A stretch of DNA of 64,000 bases. Source: Microlunatus antarcticus. GTDB taxonomy: Bacteria > Actinomycetota > Actinomycetes > Propionibacteriales > Propionibacteriaceae. This document shows, piece after piece, positions 50,834-58,963 of the stretch (the first letter of the stretch is position 1; the number at the start of each line of letters is the position of its first letter). The stretch covers positions 434,001-498,000 of the forward strand of contig NZ_JACHZG010000001.1 of the NCBI RefSeq assembly GCF_014193425.1, given 5' to 3'. The notes under the pieces are model-generated. The model had not been told where the DNA came from. It did no database searches and saw only the letters and a list, made by a program, of their open reading frames with translations. The translations under genes and the position numbers were made by a program.

Positions 50834-52336
50834 GTGAGCGACACGGTGACGGACCAGACGGTGCAGCAGCGGACGGCGGACCAGGGCGGCGGCGAGCGGC
50901 GACTCACGCCCGACGAGCTGCGGACGCTCTTCCTCTTCGAGGCGCTCGAGCCGACCCAGCTGGAGTGGCTCAGCGAGAACGGCTACGTCGAGACCCGCGC
51001 CGAGGGCGAGGCCGTCTACACCGAGGGCGACGCGGCCACCTGCTTCTTCGTGCTGGTCGAGGGGTGCGTCGCGATGCGGCGCTGGGTCGAGGGCACGAAC
51101 GTCGAGGTGAACCGAACCGACCACCGCGGCGTGTACGCGGGCGCGACAGCGGCGTTCGTCAAGGCCGAGGCCGGCCACCGCTACGCCAACAGCCTCGTCG
51201 CGGTCACCGACTCCACGTTCTGGGTGATCGACGCCGCCCTGTGGGCCGACAAGATCCGCGTCTGGTTCCCGATGGCCATCCACATGCTCGAGGGCCTGGC
51301 CACCGGCATGCGCAACAGCCAGCTCGTCGTCGGCCAGCGCGAGCGCCTGCTGTCCCTGGGGCGGCTGGCCGCCGGCCTCACCCACGAGCTCAACAACCCC
51401 GCCTCGGCGGCCGTGCGCGCGACGGCGAGCCTGCGCGAGCGGGTCAGCAAGATGCGCGGCAAGCTCAGCCACCTCGCCTCGGCCGACATTGACGGGCGTG
51501 AGTTCGCGGCGATGGTCGACCTGCAGGAGGCGGCCGTCGAGCGGATGGCCAAGATCACCCGCGACCTCAGCCCGATGGAGACGTCGGAGGCCGAGGACGA
51601 GCTGGGCGACTGGCTCGAGGACCACGACGTGGTCGGCAGCTGGGACGTCGCCCCCGTGCTCGTGGCCGCCGGCGCCGACGTCGACTGGCTGGAGGAGCTG
51701 GCCGGCAGCGTCTCGCCCGACGTCCTGAGCGACGCGGTGCACTGGGTCGCGTACGCGCTCGACACCGAGCAGCTGATGAACGAGATCGAGGACGCCACCA
51801 CCCGCATCTCGACCCTCGTCGGCGCGGCCAAGCAGTACTCGCAGATGGACCGCGCGACGCACGCCGACATCGACGTGCACGAGGGCCTGAAGAGCACGAT
51901 CATGATGCTCAAGCACAAGATCACCGCGCCGGGGAACATCACCCTGGTCAAGGACCTGGCGGAGGGCCTGCCGAAGGTCCCGGCCTTCCCGGCCGAGCTC
52001 AACCAGGTGTGGACCAACCTGATCGACAACGCCGTGCAGGCGATGCCCGACGGCGGCACGCTGACCATCCGGACCGCGCTCGAGCGCGACGACGTGCTGG
52101 TCGAGATCGGGGACACGGGGACGGGGATCCCCCAGGAGCTGCAGGAGCGCATCTTCGAGCCGTTCTTCACCACGAAGCCCGTGGGGGAGGGGACCGGCCT
52201 CGGGCTCGACATCTCCTACCGCGTGATCGCGCAGCGCCACGGCGGCGACCTGCGGGTGACGTCGGTGCCGGGCGACACGCGGTTCCAGGTGCGGCTCCCG
52301 CTCGTCAGCCCGCAGCGGCTCGACACGGCCGGCTGA
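50834..52336 (+). CDS. Sensor histidine kinase with cNMP-binding-type domain
   Basis: 500 residues from GTG 50834 (AAGGAGA upstream). Residues about 25-140 are a cNMP-binding fold ('LFLFEALEPTQLEWLSENG', 'EGDAATCFFVLVEG', 'VAMRRWVEG'). His-kinase dimerisation 'RLLSLGRLAAGLTHELNNPASAAVRA' (phospho-His in THELNNP). HATPase: 'LNQVWTNLIDNAVQAM', 'VEIGDTGTGIP', 'FEPFFTTKPVGEGTGLGLDIS'. No membrane segment, so cytoplasmic. Follows the response-regulator/reductase gene by 97 nt; likely its kinase. Confidence 0.93.
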   Translation: MSDTVTDQTVQQRTADQGGGERRLTPDELRTLFLFEALEPTQLEWLSENGYVETRAEGEAVYTEGDAATCFFVLVEGCVAMRRWVEGTNVEVNRTDHRGVYAGATAAFVKAEAGHRYANSLVAVTDSTFWVIDAALWADKIRVWFPMAIHMLEGLATGMRNSQLVVGQRERLLSLGRLAAGLTHELNNPASAAVRATASLRERVSKMRGKLSHLASADIDGREFAAMVDLQEAAVERMAKITRDLSPMETSEAEDELGDWLEDHDVVGSWDVAPVLVAAGADVDWLEELAGSVSPDVLSDAVHWVAYALDTEQLMNEIEDATTRISTLVGAAKQYSQMDRATHADIDVHEGLKSTIMMLKHKITAPGNITLVKDLAEGLPKVPAFPAELNQVWTNLIDNAVQAMPDGGTLTIRTALERDDVLVEIGDTGTGIPQELQERIFEPFFTTKPVGEGTGLGLDISYRVIAQRHGGDLRVTSVPGDTRFQVRLPLVSPQRLDTAG

Positions 52337-52355
52337 TGCGGTCACGGATTGATGT

Positions 52356-52396
52356 GCCGTACGCGGGATGTCGTGGACGGGTCCGTGGCGTACGGC
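52356..52396. promoter_or_regulatory. Inverted repeat GCCGTACGC/GCGTACGGC
   Basis: 9-bp arms (52356-52364, 52388-52396) with a 23-nt spacer in the gap before the MarR gene. Candidate operator for the MarR regulator or end-of-operon hairpin. Confidence 0.4.
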
Positions 52397-52419
52397 CCCC
52401 GCGCGACTAGCCTGTGGAC

Positions 52420-52938
52420 ATGGATCTGGTCGCGCAGGAGCTGGAGCGTCCCGGTGGGGACGCCCGTACGTCTCCGGTGACGCCCGACGAAGCCGCGATG
52501 ATCGCCCTCGACGACCGTCTCTGCCTGGCGCTCTACACGGCCTCGCGGTCGATGACCGCCCGCTACCGGGTGGCGCTGGAGGAGTTCGGGCTCACCTACC
52601 CGCAGTACCTCGTGATGGTGCTGCTGTGGGAGGAGTCGTCGGTGCCCGTCGGCCGGATCGGTGAGCGCCTCTCGCTGGAGTCCAGCACCCTCTCCCCGCT
52701 GCTCAAGCGGTTGGAGGCGATGGGCCTGATCAGCCGGACGCGCGACCGCTCGGACGAGCGCCTCGTGATCATCGGCCTGACCCGCGCCGGCCAGCGCCTG
52801 CAGGAGCGCGCCGCCAGCGTGACCCTCGAGATGTGCCGGGCCAGCGGCCTGGGCATCGACGAGATGGCTTCCCTCGTCGGCGAGCTCCGCGAGCTCGACG
52901 TGCAGCTCAAGGCCGCGACGCGCGAGGCGCGGGGCTGA
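52420..52938 (+). CDS. OhrR-like MarR-family regulator
   Basis: 172 residues from ATG 52420 (GTG 52414 possible). 'LDDRLCLALYTASRSMTARYRVALEEFGLTYPQYLVMVLLWEE' matches the OhrR subgroup. Its Cys in 'RLCLAL' is the peroxide-sensing cysteine position. Winged helix 'IGERLSLESSTLSPLLKRLEAMGLISRTRDRSDERL'. Expected to derepress a peroxiredoxin (ohr) under organic peroxide, but no ohr gene is in the window. Confidence 0.9.
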   Translation: MDLVAQELERPGGDARTSPVTPDEAAMIALDDRLCLALYTASRSMTARYRVALEEFGLTYPQYLVMVLLWEESSVPVGRIGERLSLESSTLSPLLKRLEAMGLISRTRDRSDERLVIIGLTRAGQRLQERAASVTLEMCRASGLGIDEMASLVGELRELDVQLKAATREARG

Positions 52939-52959
52939 CGCTCCACGCGGAGCAACGCC

Positions 52960-52978
52960 CCTTGAGCCTGTCGAAGGG
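52960..52978 (-). repeat. REP copy, inverted orientation
   Basis: CCTTGAGCCTGTCGAAGGG-type copy, reverse complement of the units at 18125-18143 with two changes. Confidence 0.7.
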
Positions 52979-53034
52979 CCTCGCAGAGGTCGGCGCCTCG
53001 ACCGACAGCTCCTGAGTCGGTCAGGGGCAGAGGC

Positions 53035-55122
53035 TCAGGCGGCCAGCGCGAGCGGCAGGTCGGCCGCGTGCACGACCACCAGGGTCGTGACCGCCCGGGT
53101 CAGGCACACGTAGAGCCGGCGCAGGCCGGTCACCTCGTCCGCCTCGGCGGCGACGAGCCGGGCGGGCTCCAGCAGCACCACGTGGTCGAACTCCAGCCCC
53201 TTCACCAACGACGCCGGCACCAGCTCGACCCGACGGACGTCCGCGTGGTCCTCGGGGTCGGCCTCGGCCGTGCCTTCGCCGAGCAGCGCGTACGCGACCC
53301 CGGCCCCGCCGAGCGCCGCGGCGACCTCGGCGACCTGCGCGTCCGCGACCACGACGCCGACCGTCCCGGCCTGCTCCAGCTGCTCCCGGGCCGCGGTCAC
53401 GGTCGCGGTCAGCGGTGCATCGCTGCGCCGCAGGTCGAGCTCGCCGGCCGAGCGTCGTACGGAGTAGGGCGGCGTCAGAGTCGGGGCGATCACCGGGAGC
53501 AGCCGGGCGGCGTAGTCGATCACCAGCCCGGGGACGCGGAAGCCCTCCACGAGCTCGGTCACCACCGCGTCCGGCTGGCCGAGGTGGGCCAGCGACTCCT
53601 CCCACGACCCCACCGACCACGGCGTGGTGGCCTGCGCGAGGTCGCCGAGCACGGTCATGGAGCCTGTGCTCGCGCGGCGGCCCACCGCGCGGAGCATCAT
53701 CGGCGACAGGTCCTGGGCCTCGTCGAGGACGACGTGGCCGAGGCTCGGCGTCCGCATCAGGACGTCGCGCGCCTCGTCGACGAGCGCGACGTCGGCGAGC
53801 GTCCACCGGGCCGACCTCGGCGTCCGGCCGGGTCGCCCGCCCTGCAGCTCGCGCTGCTCGTCGTCGTCGAGGAGCCCCGCGGCCGCCTCCGCCAGGAACG
53901 GGGCGTCGGTCAGCAGCCGGAGCACCAGCCGGGCGGGGTCGAGCGCCGGCCAGAGCCCGCTCACGTACGCCTTCACCTCCCGGCTGCGGGCCACGGCCGC
54001 CTGGACCCGGTCGTCGGGGGAGTCGCCCGCGGCCTCCATCCGGAGCAGCACCTGGTGGGCCAGCCGCTGGGCCAGCATCGTGCGGCCGGCTTCGTAGCGG
54101 ACGCCCCGTTCCCGGAGCTCGGCGACGACCTCGTCGGCGAGGTAGGCGGGCACCCGCCACTGGTGGATGCCGCGCGGCAGGACGAGCGTGCCGGTGGCGG
54201 GCGCGACGTGCGACCAGACCGCGCGGCGGAGGACCTCGGCCAGGCGGGCGTCGCCCTTGAGCCGGGCCCGGGCGGCGGGTTCGGTCCCGCGAACCTCGAG
54301 CTCCGTCGCGTCAGCGAGCATCGACTCGACCGTGGCCTGCCCGGCGTCGATCTCGCCCAGCGCGGGCAGCACGTCGCCGATGTAGGACAAGAAGCTGGCG
54401 TTGGGCCCGACCACGAGCACCCCCGACCGCGACAGCTGCTCGCGGTGGGCGTAGAGGAGGTACGCCGCCCGGTGCAGCCCGACCGCGGTCTTGCCGGTGC
54501 CGGGGGCGCCCTGCACGCAGACCGACTGGTCGAGGCCCGCGCGGACGATGACGTCCTGCTCGGGCTGGATGGTCGACACGATGTCGCGCATCGGACCGGT
54601 GCGCGGCCGCTCGATCTCGGCCTGGAGGATCGACGACCCGGTGCCGCGCTCGGCTCCCTCGACGGCGGGACCTCCGACGAGGTCCTCGTCCTCGTACGCC
54701 GTCAGCGCCCCCGACGAGAAGCCGAACCGGCGGCGGCGGCGTACGTGCATCGGGTCCGCGGGGCGGGCGCGGTAGAAGGGCAGCGACATGCCCGCGCGCC
54801 AGTCGATGACGAGGGGTTCGCCACCGGCCTCGCCGGTGATGTGGCGGCGGCCGACGTAGAGGGTCTCGTCGTGCTCGGCGCCCAGGTCGGTGGCGTAGTC
54901 GAGCCGGCCGAAGAAGAGCGGCACCGTCGGGTCGTCCTGCAGCGAGAGCATCCGTCGGTGCAGCACCTGCTTGAGGTGCTCGGTCGCGATCCGGTCGGCG
55001 CCCTGGGCGGTCAGGCCCGCGGTCTGGCGGCGCATCTGCGTCAGGGCCGCGCGTGACTCGTCGAGGTGCGTCTGCTCGGCGGCGAGGGGATCAGGGGGCG
55101 GGTGTGAGGGCTCGGCGCGCAT
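53035..55122 (-). CDS. HelD-type RNA polymerase-recycling ATPase / UvrD-like helicase
   Basis: 695 residues from ATG 55122. N-terminal coiled-coil (about 15-60), 'GRLDYATDLGAEHDETLYVGRRHI' and 'PLVIDWRAGMSLPFYRA' (HelD N-terminal signature), Walker A 'VQGAPGTGKTAVGLHRAAYLLY', 'VLVVGPNASFLSYIGDVLPALG', Walker B 'HVVLDEAQDLSPMM', 'LVEGFRVPG', and the C-terminal motifs 'LVKGLEFDHVVLLEP' and 'YVCLTRAVTTLVVVH'. Removes stalled or antibiotic-bound RNA polymerase from DNA using ATP. Length normal for actinobacterial HelD. Confidence 0.92.
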   Translation of the reverse strand: MRAEPSHPPPDPLAAEQTHLDESRAALTQMRRQTAGLTAQGADRIATEHLKQVLHRRMLSLQDDPTVPLFFGRLDYATDLGAEHDETLYVGRRHITGEAGGEPLVIDWRAGMSLPFYRARPADPMHVRRRRRFGFSSGALTAYEDEDLVGGPAVEGAERGTGSSILQAEIERPRTGPMRDIVSTIQPEQDVIVRAGLDQSVCVQGAPGTGKTAVGLHRAAYLLYAHREQLSRSGVLVVGPNASFLSYIGDVLPALGEIDAGQATVESMLADATELEVRGTEPAARARLKGDARLAEVLRRAVWSHVAPATGTLVLPRGIHQWRVPAYLADEVVAELRERGVRYEAGRTMLAQRLAHQVLLRMEAAGDSPDDRVQAAVARSREVKAYVSGLWPALDPARLVLRLLTDAPFLAEAAAGLLDDDEQRELQGGRPGRTPRSARWTLADVALVDEARDVLMRTPSLGHVVLDEAQDLSPMMLRAVGRRASTGSMTVLGDLAQATTPWSVGSWEESLAHLGQPDAVVTELVEGFRVPGLVIDYAARLLPVIAPTLTPPYSVRRSAGELDLRRSDAPLTATVTAAREQLEQAGTVGVVVADAQVAEVAAALGGAGVAYALLGEGTAEADPEDHADVRRVELVPASLVKGLEFDHVVLLEPARLVAAEADEVTGLRRLYVCLTRAVTTLVVVHAADLPLALAA

Positions 55123-55272
55123 GCGAGAGCTCCGATCCTGGATCGGCAGGCACGAAGGGGCGAGGGGCCACGTTAGGGCCCCGGGGCTCTTCCGTCCAGG
55201 GCTTTGCCCGCCGCGACGTGCCGGGAGGGACCCGGGAACGAGGGCGCCGACCGGCTTCCTAGGCTGAAGACC

Positions 55273-55848
55273 GTGACTGAGTCAGTGCAACCGCCCGTCC
55301 GGACCCGCTCGTACTCGCCCGTCGAGAACCCGGCGAACCGCCCGCGGGTCACGCGTCGCACCGTCCGCGTGCTGCTGCTCAATCCCGACGGCGCCACCCT
55401 GCTCTTCGAGGACAGCGACCCCGGCCTCGTCGACGTGCGCTGGTGGGTGACCCCCGGCGGCGGCATCGACCCCGGTGAGTCCGAGACGGAGGCGGCCGTG
55501 CGCGAGGTGCGCGAGGAGACCGGCTTCGACCTCGACCCGGGCGTCCTCCTCGGCCCGGTGGCGCGGCGCCACGTGGTCCACGGCTACTCCGACCAGGTGA
55601 TCGAGCAGGACGAGGCCTTCTACCTCGCGCAGGTCGACACGTTCGACGTGGACGTCACCGGCCACACGGCCGAGGAGCAGATCACCTTCAAGGGCTGGCG
55701 CTGGTGGTCCGAGGAGGACCTGCGCGCCAGCGACGAGTGGGTCTGGCCGCGCGAGCTGGAGGAGATCCTCCTGCTCCTCGACCACGCCGACCGCTGGCCG
55801 GTCGACCTCGGCTTCCAGGAGGAGTCGACGGTTCTCGACGTGAGCTGA
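55273..55848 (+). CDS. NUDIX hydrolase
   Basis: 191 residues from GTG 55273. Nudix box 'GGGIDPGESETEAAVREVREETGFD' (G-x5-E-x7-REUxEE) is complete. Hydrolyses a nucleoside-diphosphate-linked substrate. Stands divergent to HelD; substrate not predictable. Confidence 0.93.
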   Translation: MTESVQPPVRTRSYSPVENPANRPRVTRRTVRVLLLNPDGATLLFEDSDPGLVDVRWWVTPGGGIDPGESETEAAVREVREETGFDLDPGVLLGPVARRHVVHGYSDQVIEQDEAFYLAQVDTFDVDVTGHTAEEQITFKGWRWWSEEDLRASDEWVWPRELEEILLLLDHADRWPVDLGFQEESTVLDVS

Positions 55849-55856
55849 GGTTCTGC

Positions 55857-56049
55857 CGGCGCACCCTGCTCGTCTCGGCACACCCTGCACAGTGTGCCGA
55901 CGTTCGCCCGGTATGCCGACCGGGATGACTCCGACCCCTGAGCCCCGGGCGGCACACCCTGCTCGTCCCGGCACAGCCTGCTCCCTTCGGCACACCCTGC
56001 TCGTCCCGGCACACCCTGCTCCCTTCGGCACACCCTGCAGGGTGTGCCG
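55857..56049. repeat. Left 19-nt-period palindromic array of the AbiEi/DUF559-type gene
   Basis: Units beginning CGGCACACCCTGC start at 55857, 55876, then 55950, 55969, 55988, 56007 and 56026: all separated by 19 nt within each block. Tails alternate TCGTCC and TCCCTT. The last unit is extended to a perfect 24-bp palindrome, CGGCACACCCTG followed by its complement. Second array after the gene. Confidence 0.9.
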
Positions 56050-56172
56050 CTGTCCGGTGGGTATGCCGACTTCGGTGACGCCCGTCCACAGAGCCAGTTC
56101 CGTACGCAGCGCTGTCCACAGGGGACGTACGAGCCCCTGGCCTGCCTGTCCCGCCGGTGCTGGTCTTGCCGC

Positions 56173-57078
56173 ATGCAGCAGGTGGTGCTCCGCAGAGAGC
56201 TCGTGGCCCGAGGGATGTCCGACTCCGAGCTGGCCCGACGTCGTTCGGGCGGCGACCTCGTCCGGCTCCGGCGGGGCGCCTACCTCCGGCCCGACGGGCG
56301 TGACCTCACCCACGAGGAGGCGCACCGGCTGCTGGTCGAGGCGACGATGCCTCAGCTCGGACCGGGCTGGACGCTGAGCCACGGCTCAGCCGGAATCCTG
56401 CACACGCTGCCCATGTGGCCCGATCCGCTGAGCCGGGTGCACGTGACGCGTCCCCGCACCGGCGGGGGACGTCGCCGCACCACGGTGCACCGGCACGGCA
56501 GCCCCCTGTCGCCGAGCGAGGTCGTCCGGATCGACGGCTGGCCCACCACTGACCTGGCGCGGACGGTGGTCGACCTCGCCCGTTCCCTCCCTTTCGAGCA
56601 GGGTGTCGCTGCGGCCGACCGGGCGCTGACCATCGGGGTCACGATGGCCGAGCTGGGTGCAGCGCTCGACCGGACCGCTCAGCTCCGTGGCGCGGGGAGG
56701 GCACGGAAGGTCGTGGAGTTCGCCGACGGCCGGTCGGAGTCGGCCGGCGAGTCGCTGAGCCGGGTGCTGCTGTCAGACCTTGGCCTCATGCCGGACGACA
56801 TCCAGTTCCGCGTCCTGGACGGGTCGGAGGCCGTGGGGCGGGTCGACTTCGTGTGGCCGGGGCTGCGCACGATCGGCGAGTTCGACGGCCGGGTCAAGTA
56901 CGGGCGGCTGCTGGGCCAGGGCGAGGACGGCGGCGAAGTCCTCTACCGCGAGAAGCGGCGGGAGGACCTGCTGCGCGAGCTCGGCTGGCAGGTGGTGCGG
57001 TGGGTGTGGGCCGACCTGGACCACCCGGAGGTCATCGCCGAACGCCTGCGCCGGGCCTTTGCCCGCGCGGCCCTCTGA
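56173..57078 (+). CDS. AbiEi-type HTH + DUF559/Vsr-like nuclease-fold protein
   Basis: 301 residues from ATG 56173. N-terminal wing 'LVARGMSDSELARRRSGGDLVRLRRGAYLRP' fits the AbiEi antitoxin-type domain. Central part ('WTLSHGSAGILHTLPMW', 'SRVHVTRPR', 'VVRIDGWPTTDLARTVVDLARSL') is the multi-copy actinobacterial family. C-terminal 'GRVDFVWPGLRTIGEFDGRVKYGRL', 'REKRREDLLRELGWQVVRWVWADL' resembles DUF559/Vsr nucleases: D-x-x-W, E-F-D and K/R. Flanked on both sides by arrays of the same palindromic 19-nt unit. No toxin (AbiEii) beside it. Confidence 0.88.
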   Translation: MQQVVLRRELVARGMSDSELARRRSGGDLVRLRRGAYLRPDGRDLTHEEAHRLLVEATMPQLGPGWTLSHGSAGILHTLPMWPDPLSRVHVTRPRTGGGRRRTTVHRHGSPLSPSEVVRIDGWPTTDLARTVVDLARSLPFEQGVAAADRALTIGVTMAELGAALDRTAQLRGAGRARKVVEFADGRSESAGESLSRVLLSDLGLMPDDIQFRVLDGSEAVGRVDFVWPGLRTIGEFDGRVKYGRLLGQGEDGGEVLYREKRREDLLRELGWQVVRWVWADLDHPEVIAERLRRAFARAAL

Positions 57079-57082
57079 TCAG

Positions 57083-57200
57083 CGGCACACCTTGTGCGCC
57101 TGGGCACCACCTGCTGTCGTCGGCACACCCTGCAGGGTGTGCCGGTGCGAGCAGGGTGTGCCCGGGCGAGCAGGGTGTGCCGACGCGAGGAAAGCGTGCC
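57083..57200. repeat. Right 19-nt-period palindromic array, with orientation switch
   Basis: Units start at 57083, 57102 and 57121 (19-nt steps) in forward orientation. The unit at 57121-57144 is the same perfect 24-bp palindrome as at 56026-56049. After it the units run in reverse orientation (GAGCAGGGTGTGCC..., three copies, 19-nt steps) to about 57200. The array begins 5 nt past the gene's stop. Confidence 0.9.
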
Positions 57201-57232
57201 GGCTCGCAGGAGTCCGACCGAGAACAGTGCTG

Positions 57233-58888
57233 CTAGTCGGCGGCCAGGGCGTCGTCGGCGTCCATGATCGTGTACGCGTAGCCCTGCTCGGCGAGGAAGC
57301 GCTGGCGGTGCGCGGCGAACTCGGCGTCGACGGTGTCGCGGCTGACGACGGCGTAGAACCGGGCCATGACGCCGGCGGCCTTGGGGCGCAGCAGGCGGCC
57401 GAGGCGCTGGGCCTCCTCCTGCCGGGAGCCGAAGGCGCCCGAGACCTGGATCGCGACCTCGGCGCTGGGCAGGTCGATCGAGAAGTTCGCGACCTTGCTG
57501 ACCACGAGGAGGTCGATCTCGCCGGTCCGGAACGACTCGTACAGGCGCTCGCGCTGCCGCACCGTCGTGTCGCCGGTGATCAGCGCGGCGTCGAGGCGGG
57601 AGGCGAGCTCCTCGAGCTGGTCGACGTACTGGCCGATGACCAGGGTCGGTGTGCCCGTGTGCTTGCGGACGAGGTCGACGACGACGTCGGTCTTGGAGTC
57701 GGCCGTCGCGGCGAGCCGGTACCGCACGTCCGGCTCGGCGACCGCGTACGTCATCCGCTCGGACTCGCTGAGGGTCACCCGGACCTCGACGCAGTCGGCC
57801 GGGGCGATGTAGCCCTGCGCCTCGATGTCCTTCCACGGCGCGTCGTAGCGCTTGGGGCCGATGAGGGAGAACACGTCGCCCTCGCGGCCGTCCTCGCGCA
57901 CGAGCGTCGCGGTCAGGCCGAGGCGGCGGCGGGCCTGCAGGTCGGCGGTCATCCGGAACACGGGCGCCGGCAGCAGGTGGACCTCGTCGTAGAGCACGAG
58001 GCCCCAATCGCGCGCGCCGAAGAGCTCGAGGTGGGGGTGCACGCCGCCGCGCTTGGTCGTGATGACCTGGTACGTCGCGATGGTGACCGGCCGGATCTCC
58101 TTCTTGGAGCCCGAGTACTCCCCGATCTCCTCCGGCGTCAGGCTCGTCCGCTTGACCAGCTCGTCGCGCCACTGGCGGGCCGAGACCGTGTTGGTGACGA
58201 GGATCAGCGTGGTCGTCTTCGCGGTGGCCATGGCCGCGGCCCCGACGATCGTCTTGCCCGCGCCGCAGGGCAGCACCACGACGCCGGACCCGCCGTGGAA
58301 GAAGGACTCGGCAGCCTGCGCCTGGTACGGCCGCAGCTCCCAGCCGTCCTGCGTGAGGTCGATCGCGTGGGCCTCGCCGTTGACGTAGCCGGCGAAGTCC
58401 TCGGCGGGCCAGCCGAGCTTGAGCAGCACCTGCTTCAGGTGGCCGCGCTCGCTGGCGTGCACGACGACGGTGTCGTCGTCGACGCGGTTGCCGACCAGGC
58501 CCTTGACCTTCGCCGACTTGAGGACCTCGGCGAGCACCGGACGGTCCGTCGTGACCAGCACGAGGCCGTGCGTGGGGTGCTTCTCGATCCGCAGCCGCCC
58601 GTAGCGGTCCATGGTGTCGGCGACGTCGACCAGCAGCCCGTTGGGGACGGGGTAGCGGCTGTAGGTGAGGAGCGTGTCGACGACCTGCTCGGCGTCGTGG
58701 CCGGCGGCGCGTGCGTTCCACAGTCCCAGCGGGGTCAGCCGGTAGGTGTGGATGTGCTCCGGCGCGCGTTCCAGCTCGGCGAAGGGGGCGATCGCGATCC
58801 GGCAGGCCTCGGCCGCCGGGTGGTCGATCTCGAGGAGGAGGGTCTTGTCGGACTGGACGACGAGAGGGCCGGGCTGGGAATCAGACAT
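57233..58888 (-). CDS. XPB/Rad25-type DNA repair helicase
   Basis: 551 residues from ATG 58888. N-terminal 'PLVVQSDKTLLLEIDHPAAEACRIAIAPFAELERAPEHIHTYRLTPLGLWNARAAGH' (XPB damage-recognition-like), Walker A 'VLPCGAGKTIVGAAAM', DEAH-type 'LVLYDEVHLLPAPVFR', 'LGLTATLVREDGRE', thumb region, motif V/VI 'NFSIDLPSAEVAIQVSGAFGSRQEEAQRLGRLLRPK'. Bacterial XPB unwinds DNA 3'-5'. Paired with a helicase-associated partner upstream, a standard actinobacterial set. Confidence 0.93.
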   Translation of the reverse strand: MSDSQPGPLVVQSDKTLLLEIDHPAAEACRIAIAPFAELERAPEHIHTYRLTPLGLWNARAAGHDAEQVVDTLLTYSRYPVPNGLLVDVADTMDRYGRLRIEKHPTHGLVLVTTDRPVLAEVLKSAKVKGLVGNRVDDDTVVVHASERGHLKQVLLKLGWPAEDFAGYVNGEAHAIDLTQDGWELRPYQAQAAESFFHGGSGVVVLPCGAGKTIVGAAAMATAKTTTLILVTNTVSARQWRDELVKRTSLTPEEIGEYSGSKKEIRPVTIATYQVITTKRGGVHPHLELFGARDWGLVLYDEVHLLPAPVFRMTADLQARRRLGLTATLVREDGREGDVFSLIGPKRYDAPWKDIEAQGYIAPADCVEVRVTLSESERMTYAVAEPDVRYRLAATADSKTDVVVDLVRKHTGTPTLVIGQYVDQLEELASRLDAALITGDTTVRQRERLYESFRTGEIDLLVVSKVANFSIDLPSAEVAIQVSGAFGSRQEEAQRLGRLLRPKAAGVMARFYAVVSRDTVDAEFAAHRQRFLAEQGYAYTIMDADDALAAD

Positions 58889-58963
58889 CCGTCCCAGAGT
58901 AGGCGGGGGGTGGTGGCGAGGAGGCCACCCCAGGAGGGGTACCTGCGTCGGCGGAGAAGCGGG

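Noticed and set aside
55857..57200. CRISPR array
   Set aside because: 19-nt period leaves only about 6 nt between conserved cores, no variable spacers of normal length, and no cas genes.
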